From an uncultured Sediminibacterium sp. (GTDB lineage: Bacteria > Bacteroidota > Bacteroidia > Chitinophagales > Chitinophagaceae), in contig CALEST010000182.1 of assembly GCA_937907555.1 (NCBI GenBank), positions 1 to 13,264 of the forward strand: 13,264 nucleotides of DNA. The letters run 5' to 3'. Positions within the stretch are counted from its first letter, which is position 1. Each line of letters opens with the position of its first letter. The notes below the pieces were generated by a model, which worked only from the letters and a program-made list of their open reading frames with translations, was not told the origin of the DNA and searched no databases. Shown here one piece after another: positions 1-7,700 of this stretch. Position numbers and translations under genes: made by a program.

Positions 1-31
1 ATGAATAAATTACGTTTGAATTCTTACTCCT

Positions 32-1477
32 ATGTTTTATAAAGTTATTTTATTTTCCATTGCTTTATGTTTGTCTTTTCCTGCTTTTAATCAGGATTTT
101 AGTAAATCAAATGCTGTATATTTCCGTCGTGGTTTAACGACAAGTGCCCCTGTTTTATCGGATGTTTCAAATGAATCACTCATTGCCAAATTAGATCAGC
201 ATAGTTTTCAATTGTATTGGAAAGCAAAGGATGGAAAGTATCATCTTGTAAATGATAAAGCATCTTCTAAAAAGAAAATCAATCAACATTTTTTATATTA
301 TTCTTTTGATGAAAAACCCTTTAAAGATGCCGATTTTGTGCTATTGCCTTCAACTTTTAAAACAAAATTTCCGGTACAGATTACAAAAAAGTCTGAATCT
401 GAATGGGTATTGCATTTTATTGCGGATAATAAAAAAGTTTATCAGTCTATTTTAAAAGAATACAATACTTCAAAATGGATGGAGCAATTTTTACATACAG
501 ATACCAGTTCACTCACTTTGAAAGATATTGTTTTCCCGGGATCTCATGATGCAGGAATGAGTGTGTTAACTGCAACAGGTGGGCAGCAAAAAGGTACTAT
601 CAATGCCTGTAATACCCTAACCCAATTAATAAGTATTGAAGAACAGCTACAACAGGGAATCCGGATGTTTGATTTGCGTGTTGGTGCGTATAATAAATTG
701 CTCTACACCAAACATGCTGCATCTGATTGTATGGAAGATGCCATTGGGGGAGGGTATGGCGAAAGACTTAAAACTGTAGCAGTAGGGTTAAAAAAATTTC
801 TTGAAGATAATAAGAAGGAAGTAGTACTTATTTCCTTTAGTCATTTTTGTGAAAAGGAAGCGCCTTTAAGTCAATTACAAGATAGTTTGCTAAACTGGAT
901 TGGTGCAGAACATATTTATAATAATTCAGCTGCTACTATAGCCGACGTTCCTCTGAAACTTCTTGCTGGTAAAGTGATTTTAAGTTTTGAAATTCCAGGA
1001 TGGAACAATCCTTTATTTCCTCGATGTGACATGACGGATACTTCCAATGCATTTATTAATTTCAGAAGAGCATATGCAAGTACGAATGACATGAATAAAC
1101 TGCTTCAAACCGAGTTGGATTTCTTTAATAAACTAAAAATAGGTGTTGCCAAAAATGATTTGATTCGTTTGGATTGGCAGATTACGCAAAGTGCAGACGA
1201 AGCTTCTGCCATCTGTAATGATTTTCAGGATGAAAAATTAAATCCGATTGTGAACGGTGCCATTCTGTTGGCGAACATGATTCGCAAAAACAAGAGCATA
1301 ATTGATCATGCAAAGATTGCCAATCTGCAGTTGCCCGTAAAAATAAATGAGTGGATTACCAATAAAACCATCAATCACAGGAACAGGCCCAATATTATCT
1401 ATGTGGATGTTGCCGGTACCTGGGCAACCGATTATTGTGTTTCCTTATTGCAAACTCCACTTTATCAATTGAACTAG
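32..1477 (+). CDS. Secreted PI-PLC X-domain-like phosphodiesterase
   Basis: A 481-residue protein. An N-terminal signal peptide (about residues 1-20, hydrophobic stretch from VILFSIALCL) lacks a lipobox, so export to periplasm or outside is inferred. Residues about 25-145 are a region I do not recognise. From about 160 it resembles the phosphatidylinositol-specific phospholipase C X domain: GSHDAG (170-175) with candidate general base His172 and Asp173, FDLR (213-216) with Asp214 and Arg216, and His228 where bacterial PI-PLCs carry the second catalytic His. A strand EVVLISFSHF follows near 263-272, and VDVAGTW lies near the C-terminus. In this family the pattern fits cleavage of a phosphodiester by an internal-transfer mechanism; the true substrate is not shown. 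The start is fixed by an in-frame TGA at 17-19, with ATG 32 the first start after it. Frame 1 stays open from the window edge to TAA at 40-42, so an upstream gene could overlap this start by 11 bases. Confidence 0.8.
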   Translation: MFYKVILFSIALCLSFPAFNQDFSKSNAVYFRRGLTTSAPVLSDVSNESLIAKLDQHSFQLYWKAKDGKYHLVNDKASSKKKINQHFLYYSFDEKPFKDADFVLLPSTFKTKFPVQITKKSESEWVLHFIADNKKVYQSILKEYNTSKWMEQFLHTDTSSLTLKDIVFPGSHDAGMSVLTATGGQQKGTINACNTLTQLISIEEQLQQGIRMFDLRVGAYNKLLYTKHAASDCMEDAIGGGYGERLKTVAVGLKKFLEDNKKEVVLISFSHFCEKEAPLSQLQDSLLNWIGAEHIYNNSAATIADVPLKLLAGKVILSFEIPGWNNPLFPRCDMTDTSNAFINFRRAYASTNDMNKLLQTELDFFNKLKIGVAKNDLIRLDWQITQSADEASAICNDFQDEKLNPIVNGAILLANMIRKNKSIIDHAKIANLQLPVKINEWITNKTINHRNRPNIIYVDVAGTWATDYCVSLLQTPLYQLN

Positions 1478-2739
1478 CATTTAAACCTTTCTGCAGTGGC
1501 TTTTTCCAATTCTTCGCGGTGATCGGGATGTGCAATGCTGATTAGTGCTTTGGCTCTTTGTGCCATATTCATCCCGAATAAATTTATAGCACCGAATTCA
1601 GTAACAACCCAATGAATATGCCCCCTGGTGGTAACAACGCCAGCTCCCTGTTTTAAATAGGGAACAATTCTGGAAATGCCTTTATTGGTAACTGAAGGAA
1701 GGGCAATGATTGGTTTTCCTCCCTCTGATAAAGCAGCGCCTCTAATAAAATCCATCTGTCCTCCAATTCCCGAATACTGATACATGCCTATTGAATCTGA
1801 ACATACTTGACCGGTTAGGTCTACTTCAATGGCACTGTTGATGGCAGTTACTTTCTTATTCAGACTTAAAACCCTTGGGTCGTTTACATAATCTATATCG
1901 AGTGCCTTAATAATTGGATTGTCATCGGCAAAGTCATAGAGTGCTTTGGTTCCCAACATAAAGGAAGTAACACAATATCCTTTTACAATTTTCTTTCTGC
2001 TATTGTTAATGGTACCATTCTGAATTAGCGGTATGGCACCGTCGGAAAACATTTCTGTATGCAGTCCTAGGTTTTTATGATTGGTTAAATTTTTTAAAAC
2101 TGCATCTGGAATACTTCCGATACCCAACTGAAGGGTTGCCTCGTCTTCTACTAATTCAGCTACGATCTTTCCTATTTTTTCATGTACATCTGTCAACCCT
2201 TTTGCATAGCTAACTTCTGGAAGAGGATCATCTGTCCATACTGCAAAATCTATTTTTGAGAAAGGAATAAATCCATCCCCGTGCACCCTTGGCATATTTG
2301 GATTTACCTGTGCAATTACTGTTTTAGCTGAGCGTAAAGCAGATTTTACAATATCTACTGAAGTGCCTAGTGAACAGTAGCCGTGTTTGTCAGGTGGGGA
2401 CACTGTTACTATTGCTACATCTACTTGTAAAATATTTCTGTTGAACAACAATGGAATTTCACTTAGGAAAACAGGCGTATAATCACCCATGCCCATGCTG
2501 ATGGCTTTTCGGTTGCTTTCAGAAACAAAAAGCGAATTCATGTAAAAATGCCCTTTCAGCGAAGGGTCATTCAAGTCTACTCCCTGTTGGGTTATACTTA
2601 TTAATTCTACATTAAACAATCGGTCTTTTTGTGCAATCAGTTCATTGATTAACCTAATTGGAGTAGCTGCACTTCCGTGCAGGAATACTTTTTGGTCGGA
2701 ATTGATTTTTTGAATGGCTTCTGAAGCAGAAATGTACAT
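1474..2739 (-). CDS. Acetyl-CoA hydrolase / acyl-CoA:acetate CoA-transferase family protein
   Basis: A 421-residue cytosolic enzyme of the acetyl-CoA hydrolase/transferase family (4-hydroxybutyrate and butyryl CoA-transferase relatives), close to the usual length of about 430. These enzymes move CoA between an acyl-CoA and a free acid such as acetate through a glutamyl-CoA intermediate. Visible landmarks are HGSAA (21-25), VSPPDKHGYCSLG (113-125), the glycine turn LGIGSIPDA (205-213), HTEMFSDG (227-234) whose Glu229 is the likely catalytic glutamate, GIGGQMDFIRGA (324-335), and the C-terminal TTRGHIHWVVTEFG (370-383). There is no signal peptide. ATG at 2739 gives the family N-terminus; no Shine-Dalgarno site precedes it, as is usual in Bacteroidota. 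Its TAG stop shares bases with the TAG of the convergent phospholipase-like gene, with no room for a terminator between them. The exact acyl substrate cannot be read from the sequence. Confidence 0.9.
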   Translation of the reverse strand: MYISASEAIQKINSDQKVFLHGSAATPIRLINELIAQKDRLFNVELISITQQGVDLNDPSLKGHFYMNSLFVSESNRKAISMGMGDYTPVFLSEIPLLFNRNILQVDVAIVTVSPPDKHGYCSLGTSVDIVKSALRSAKTVIAQVNPNMPRVHGDGFIPFSKIDFAVWTDDPLPEVSYAKGLTDVHEKIGKIVAELVEDEATLQLGIGSIPDAVLKNLTNHKNLGLHTEMFSDGAIPLIQNGTINNSRKKIVKGYCVTSFMLGTKALYDFADDNPIIKALDIDYVNDPRVLSLNKKVTAINSAIEVDLTGQVCSDSIGMYQYSGIGGQMDFIRGAALSEGGKPIIALPSVTNKGISRIVPYLKQGAGVVTTRGHIHWVVTEFGAINLFGMNMAQRAKALISIAHPDHREELEKATAERFKC

Positions 2740-2769
2740 GAGACTATTTTATGATTTGATTGCGAATGG

Positions 2770-2777
2770 CAAAATTA
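2770..2777 (-). promoter_or_regulatory. Candidate -7 promoter element for the CoA-transferase gene
   Basis: The minus strand reads TAATTTTG here, an exact match to the Bacteroidota housekeeping -7 consensus TAnnTTTG. Transcription would start near 2763-2766 and give a leader of about 25 bases before the ATG at 2739. No TTG was found at the expected -33 position, so only half of the promoter is supported. The rest of the 150-bp divergent gap (2740-2889) is AT-rich. On the plus strand the closest match before the sigma gene is TTAATTTG at 2858-2865, one base off consensus, with the nearest TTG (2827-2829) too far upstream. Confidence 0.4.
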
Positions 2778-2889
2778 AAAGATTAATAAAGTCTTAATTA
2801 CCGTTTTTACATGATAAAACTCATATTTGACTGTTAAATTTTTCTCAATATTATTATTTAATTTGTAGCTTCATTACTCAATTGCTTTC

Positions 2890-3480
2890 GTGCTGTCCAA
2901 TGTAGAAATTAATGAATTGCTTGAAGCCATCTCTGCAAGAGATTGCGAAAAGTCTTATAAGGCGCTGTTTGTGTCATTGCATGAAAGCCTTTATGGGTTT
3001 GCTTTTGCCATACTTAAGTCTTCTGAAGATACAGAAGAAGTGGTTTCTGATCTTTTTATTAATTTATGGATGAAAAGAAAAAATTTAAAGCGGTTAGAAA
3101 ACCCCAGGCTTTATCTGCTGATTGGAACGAAAAACTTTGCTTTGAACCGCTTGAAAATAAATAAGCGGAAGGCATCGCTTCAAATAGATGATTTTTCAAT
3201 GCAACTGGAAAGTGTATTTTTTAATCCGGAGGAATTGGCCATCTCTGCTGAGCTGACTCAAAAAATTATGGATGCAGTGAATGCCTTACCTCCAAAATGC
3301 AAAATCATCTTTAAACTAATAAAGGAAGACGGATTAAAATACCAGGAAGTTTCCGAGCTGCTGGATGTATCTGTTAAAACCGTTGAGTCTCAAATGGCAA
3401 TTGCGCTACGAAGAATTCGTCAATGTTTGGAGTTTAAACATGAATTCCCTGAGATCCACTCTATTTTAGCCAAAAAATAA
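2890..3480 (+). CDS. ECF sigma-70 family RNA polymerase sigma factor
   Basis: A 196-residue extracytoplasmic-function sigma factor, normal length for the FecI-like Bacteroidota group that sits beside FecR anti-sigma genes. Region 2 covers about 23-88 (LYGFAFAILKSSEDTEEVV, then DLFINLWMKRKNL), which binds core polymerase and the -10 DNA. Region 4 covers about 120-172, with helix-turn-helix YQEVSELLDVSVKTVESQM (141-159), which reads the -35 DNA. There is no region 1 or 3, as expected for ECF factors. The start is GTG at 2890; an in-frame stop lies at 2866-2868 and the first in-frame ATG is only at the end of region 2, so a non-ATG start is required. The anti-sigma gene follows after 64 bp. Inferred role: activates the downstream SusCD-type locus when the anti-sigma factor releases it. 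Confidence 0.92.
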   Translation: MLSNVEINELLEAISARDCEKSYKALFVSLHESLYGFAFAILKSSEDTEEVVSDLFINLWMKRKNLKRLENPRLYLLIGTKNFALNRLKINKRKASLQIDDFSMQLESVFFNPEELAISAELTQKIMDAVNALPPKCKIIFKLIKEDGLKYQEVSELLDVSVKTVESQMAIALRRIRQCLEFKHEFPEIHSILAKK

Positions 3481-3486
3481 TTTTTT

Positions 3487-3501
3487 ATCCCTTTTAGGGG
3501 T
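3487..3501 (+). promoter_or_regulatory. Small stem-loop in the sigma/anti-sigma spacer
   Basis: ATCCC (3487-3491) can pair with GGGGT (3497-3501) across a TTTTA loop, including one G-T pair. It starts 6 bases after the sigma stop codon, and the T-run is before it rather than after, so it is not a plus-strand intrinsic terminator. It could modulate relative expression of sigma and anti-sigma, or be part of a promoter: AGGGGTA (3496-3502) and TTGTCCTTAT (3517-3526) form two blocks upstream of the anti-sigma ATG. The stem is short and may be chance. Confidence 0.25.
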
Positions 3502-3544
3502 ATTTCTGCTTTTGGCTTGTCCTTATTCTGACCATATACTTGCC

Positions 3545-4690
3545 ATGAAAGAAGAACGATTTTGGATTCTGCTTACGAAAAAGATTTTCGGCGAAGCTTC
3601 TGAGGAGGAATTGAAGCAATTGCAGGATTATATAAGTTCAAATCAAGATTTTCTGGCTTCTCATGACAGACTAACCGATTTTTTCGCATCCAATACACCT
3701 AAAACTTCTAGCTCCAATAAGCAAAATCAGGAAGACCATTACCTCAATCATGTGAACAGACTTAAAGCACAGGTTCAGGATTTTGATATGGTAGATGATG
3801 AGATTGCCAATGATTTTATTCATATTGAAACTAAGCAACCAAAAATTGCCAGGTGGATCAAGGTAGCCTTTTCAATTGCTGCAGTAAGTATTGGTGCATT
3901 CTTTCTTTTCAATACTCTTTTCAGCAAATCAGAGCTTCCTGCCCTTGCTAAAAGCAAGCCTCAGAATGAAGTGATTGTTAGTAAGGGGTCTAAGTCAAAA
4001 ATTGTATTACCTGATGGAACCCAGGTTTGGATTAATTCAGGAAGCAAGTTGACTTATGATGAAAATTTAAATGGAAAATACAGAGAGGTGATGTTGGATG
4101 GCGAGGCTTACTTTGACGTCGTTCATAATCCCTCCAGACCCTTTATTGTACATACTTCAGACATAGATATTCATGTATTGGGAACTGTTTTTAATGTGAA
4201 AGCATATTCAGTGGATGAAACCATTGAAGCTACACTGATTCAGGGCTCCATTGAAGTGATCAACAGAAATCAAAAAGATGCTCCTAAGTTAATGTTGAAG
4301 CCTCATGAAAAAATTATTTTCAATAAGGAGAGCACTGTTAATGCGAAGAAAGAGGTGATAGCGGGAGCAGAGATAAAAGAAATTCGGGAAACCTCTTTTA
4401 ATGTGCAGGTAGTTCCTATCTCTAAAACATTAGCTGATTCCAGTATACATGAAACATCATGGGTGTATAACAAAATACTTTTTGAAGAAGAAAAGGTAAA
4501 AGACATTGTGAAAAAACTTGAACGTTGGTATAATGTTCAAATTAATCTGGCTAACGAAGACATTGAAAATATTCGACTAAGCGGATCATTTGTAGACGAA
4601 ACAATTGATGAGGCTTTGCGTGACCTTCAATTATTAATCCCTTTTAATTATGAAATCAAAAACAATATTATAACTATCAGTAAAAAATAA
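3545..4690 (+). CDS. FecR-family anti-sigma factor (inner-membrane)
   Basis: A 381-residue anti-sigma factor of the FecR type. The cytoplasmic N-terminal part (about 1-100) would bind the sigma factor. One membrane segment lies at about 101-125 (WIKVAFSIAAVSIGAFFLF). The periplasmic FecR domain covers about 132-240, with the hallmark VLPDGTQVWINSGSKL followed by LDGEAYFDV and VLGTVFNVKAY. A C-terminal DUF4974-type domain (about 311-381, ILFEEEKVKDIVKKLERWY onward) resembles a secretin/TonB N-terminal fold and is the likely contact for the transporter's STN domain. I chose ATG 3545 because MKEERFWILLTKKIFGEAS is the typical N-terminus of the family. A TTG at 3512 is in frame and would add 11 residues, but these look unlike the family. 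The gene lies 64 bp after the sigma gene and 99 bp before susC. Inferred role: holds the sigma factor inactive until the loaded transporter signals. Confidence 0.92.
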   Translation: MKEERFWILLTKKIFGEASEEELKQLQDYISSNQDFLASHDRLTDFFASNTPKTSSSNKQNQEDHYLNHVNRLKAQVQDFDMVDDEIANDFIHIETKQPKIARWIKVAFSIAAVSIGAFFLFNTLFSKSELPALAKSKPQNEVIVSKGSKSKIVLPDGTQVWINSGSKLTYDENLNGKYREVMLDGEAYFDVVHNPSRPFIVHTSDIDIHVLGTVFNVKAYSVDETIEATLIQGSIEVINRNQKDAPKLMLKPHEKIIFNKESTVNAKKEVIAGAEIKEIRETSFNVQVVPISKTLADSSIHETSWVYNKILFEEEKVKDIVKKLERWYNVQINLANEDIENIRLSGSFVDETIDEALRDLQLLIPFNYEIKNNIITISKK

Positions 4691-4720
4691 TAAAAACGGG
4701 AAATGTTGCAGCATTTCCCG
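4690..4720 (-). terminator. Rho-independent terminator on the minus strand
   Basis: CGGGAAATG (4697-4705) and CATTTCCCG (4712-4720) are a perfect 9-bp inverted repeat around a 6-base loop. On the minus strand the stem is followed at once by TTTTTATTATTTTTTA, the form of an intrinsic terminator. On the plus strand the stem is followed by CTAAAAGCAC, with no T-run, so it should not stop the sigma/anti-sigma transcript efficiently. No annotated minus-strand gene ends here; the predicted small RNA explains it. Confidence 0.65.
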
Positions 4721-4738
4721 CTAAAAGCACAGCAATCT

Positions 4739-4755
4739 TATGGATAAAATCCATA
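4739..4755. repeat. Perfect inverted repeat TATGGAT-AAA-ATCCATA
   Basis: Seven bases pair perfectly across a 3-base spacer, 34 bp upstream of the susC ATG. As RNA on the minus strand it forms the 5' hairpin of the predicted antisense RNA. As DNA it has the dyad symmetry of a small operator. In the plus-strand mRNA it would be a hairpin in the susC leader. The sequence alone does not separate these roles. Confidence 0.7.
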
Positions 4756-4782
4756 GGCGTTGCATTCTTTTATAACCAAAAT

Positions 4783-4790
4783 CAAAATTA
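4783..4790 (-). promoter_or_regulatory. Candidate minus-strand -7 element (antisense promoter)
   Basis: The minus strand reads TAATTTTG, an exact match to TAnnTTTG, sharing one base with the susC start codon. The nearest minus-strand TTTG that could be a -33 element is at 4819-4816, 25 bases away, somewhat longer than the usual spacing of about 17-23. Transcription would start near 4778 and run toward the terminator at 4720-4690. In an AT-rich gap such an octamer can occur by chance; the terminator at the right distance is what raises its value. Confidence 0.4.
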
Positions 4791-7700
4791 TGCAAAAAAG
4801 TGTAGTTCTTGGCCACAAAAAGTGGCGCAGGACGCTTCTCAAAACCTTGCTCATTATGAAGCTTGCCATTGTAATTACCTTGGTATCAATTATGCAGGTA
4901 AGTGCAACTACCTCTCTAGGACAAAAAGTCAGTGTAAAAACAAACAAAACAGAGATCAAAAAGGTCTTAAAGCAAATTGAAAATGAAGGGTATTTTCGAT
5001 TTTTGTATAATTCTGACTTAAAGGACCTTAAGAATAAAGTAAACTTTAACGCTATTAACTGGACCATTGGACAGTCTCTTAACGATTTGTTTGCAGGAAC
5101 CAACCTGACATACAAACAACTGGGAGGAAATTTATTTGCCATTATTTCGACCAATGAAGTTGAAAATGATAAAATTGCTATTACCGGTAAAATTGTAGGG
5201 GATAACAAAGAAACCTTATCGGGTGCTTCTATTTTGGAAAAAGGAACCAATAATGGAACATTTGCAGACAACAATGGTAATTTTAAAATTACTGTTGATA
5301 AAAATGCTACCCTGGTTATCAGTAGTATTGGTTATGAAACAACCGAAGTGAAAGTTGCAGGAAAAGCTATCATTGATGTGCAACTGTCACTTGCTGTTAA
5401 GAAAATGGACGAAGTGGTTGTAATTGGTTATGGATCTGCCAGCAAAAGAGATTTAACTGGTTCTATTGTGAAAATTTCAGGAAAGGAAGTTGCTGATAAA
5501 CCTAACACCAATCCCGTTGCTTCTTTGCAAGGTAAAGTAGCAGGTTTGTCCGTTGTAAATAATGGTACTCCTGGTGCAGCTCCAGATATCAGAATCAGAG
5601 GTACTATCAGTATCGGATCTGTTCGACCTTTATATGTTGTGGATGGAGTGTTCAATGACAATATTGATTATATCAACCCGAATGATATTGAGTCAATTGA
5701 AATTTTAAAAGACCCTTCATCTCTTGCTATTTTCGGGGTAAGAGGTGCAGCAGGGGTTATTGCAATCACAACTAAAAGAGCGAAAGCAGGTCAGGTAGTG
5801 ATTAATTTCAATTCTACTTATGGGTTTAAAAAACTGGTAAATAAAATTGCATTAGTTAGCGGTGAGCAGTTTAAAACCCTGTACGAAGAAGAAAAAGCAA
5901 ATATTGGTGTTACTTCTCCTTTCGATTACAGTAACTGGACTGCCAATACAGATTGGATTGATGCAGTTACGCGCACAGGGACATTCAGTAGTAGTAATCT
6001 GAGCTTAGCTTCTAGTACTGAAAAGAATAAGTTCAATTTTGGAATTGGTTATACAGGTGACGAAGGATTAATCAAGCATGAAAAACTGGAAAGATTTCAA
6101 CTTTCTTTTAATGATGAGGTTAAATTGAATAAAGCCATTAAGCTTGGAGTAAACTTTAATGCTACCAGACAGGTTAATCCTTATAATGCAACTTATATTC
6201 TGGATCAGGCAAGAAAAGTAATTCCTTTGGTTAGTGATGGAACTATTGCTGTAAAAGCGAAGAACCCATACGGGTTAGATAGTACTGTTCAGAATTTGTA
6301 TTACGAATTACCTTCTATTCAGAACTCAGGTGTTGTGAATCCTTTAATTCAACTTGAAAATGAATGGGACAAAACCAAGAGTGTTGAATACAGAACAGTG
6401 GGTAGTGTTTTTGGAGAAGTGAACTTCTTGAGAGATTTTACTTTCAGAGCAAGTTTTTATGCTGATATCAGTAATGTAAATACTCGTCAGTATACACCTA
6501 TGTACAATGCTTACGACGCTGCAATTAAGAGGCCATTTTTGTATAGCCGTACTACAACTATTTCTGAATCGGATCAGTCTTATAAGAAATTCCAGCAAGA
6601 TTTTATTCTTAATTACAGAAGGAGTTTCGGAGATCATAGTTTAACTGCAATGGCTGGATGGACTACTTATTACTACGGTAATTTCAACAGGTCAGCGGCT
6701 GCCAGACAAAGTGCTACTGGTGCTGCAATACCGGATGATAATCGTTTTTGGTTCATAAATAATGGATTTACGGATCCAACTACCAAGATTTCCAATTCTG
6801 ACCAGCGAGAAAGAACAACTGCTTCTGCTTTGTTAAGAGTGTTGTATAATTATCAGGGTAAATATTACCTGAATGCATCAATCAGAAGAGATGGTTCTTC
6901 TCAGATTTCACCAAACAACCGCTGGCAGAATTTCTGGGCTATTGGGGGTGCATGGGAAATTAGTAGAGAAAATTTCTTCAAGAATCAGAATGTTTTTGAC
7001 TATGTAAAATTAAAAGCCTCAATCGGGGTTTTGGGTAACCAGAATACCTATGGGTATGATTATCCTTTTTATCCAGGCTTAGTTGCAGGTAATGCTGCAG
7101 TTTTTGGCAACCTGGTTTACAACGCATTCTCACAATCCTATTTGCCTAATCCAAATTTGAAATGGGAAACTGTACACGCTAAAGAAGTGGGTGTAGAATT
7201 CAATGCCTTAAAGAATAAGTTACACGTTGAAATTAATTACTTCAATAAACTTACTAAAGATTTAATGACATTTATTCCTGGTAGTCAGGGTGTGTCTAAT
7301 GGATTGGATAATATCGGTAGTATCAGAAACAGCGGTATTGAATTGTCTGCAAGCTATACTAAGGATATCAACAAAGACCTTTCTATCACTGTAAATGGTA
7401 ATTTCACTACTTATAAGAATAAGGTTGAATCACTTGCTACCAAGGAGTTCTCTATTGTAAATGGCGTAAACAGAACAACAGTAGGATTGCCAATTGGTTA
7501 TTTCTATGGTTATATAGTAGAAGGCATTTATCAATCTTATGCTGATAAGCTGGCTTCTCCGGTTAATACTGAGTTCTCTTATGGTCCCGGCGACTTAAAA
7601 TACAAAGATATTAACGGTGATGGTAAAATAAATACAGCTGACAGAACCATGATTGGGAATCCAACTCCTGACTTTGCCTATGGAGGTAGCATTTCTGTAA

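Larger units (their letters stand above)
4690..4778 (-). ncRNA. Predicted cis-antisense small RNA against the susC leader (DonS-like position)
   Basis: On the minus strand the anti-sigma/susC gap has a full small-RNA layout: a TAnnTTTG element at 4790-4783, a probable start near 4778, a perfect 7-bp hairpin (4755-4739), a linker, a perfect 9-bp hairpin (4720-4697), and a T-run into the end of the anti-sigma gene. The product would be about 85-90 nt and complementary to most of the susC mRNA leader, ending its pairing about 10 bases short of the susC ATG. Known biology: in Bacteroides, cis-antisense RNAs such as DonS lie opposite susC-type genes in loci with sigma/anti-sigma regulators and repress them. 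That this RNA exists, and that it represses susC, is inference. The alternative is that both hairpins act only in the plus-strand transcript. Confidence 0.5.

Noticed and set aside
1..42. A 13-residue frame from the first base to TAA at 40-42
   Set aside because: It may be the tail of a gene that starts before the window, but 13 residues give no evidence of coding.
2827..2865. Possible housekeeping promoter for the sigma gene (TTG at 2827-2829, TTAATTTG at 2858-2865)
   Set aside because: The -7 box is one base off consensus and the spacing of 28 bases is too long. In AT-rich DNA this is not better than chance.
2890..4690. Sigma plus FecR as an iron-citrate (Fec) uptake regulator
   Set aside because: The transporter that follows is SusC-type with a SusD partner and surface lipoproteins, not a siderophore receptor, so a nutrient-uptake role fits better.
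4760..4789. TTG-initiated extension of the susC gene
   Set aside because: The ten extra residues add nothing to the signal peptide and would place the start within the predicted RNA region. ATG 4790 gives a normal N-terminus.
4738..5274. A 178-codon minus-strand frame overlapping the susC 5' end, ending just before the minus-strand terminator
   Set aside because: Its translation shows no recognisable domain, and the region codes for the clear SusC signal peptide, STN and regulatory domains on the plus strand. The nearby terminator is better explained by a short antisense RNA, though a longer antisense transcript through this frame cannot be ruled out.
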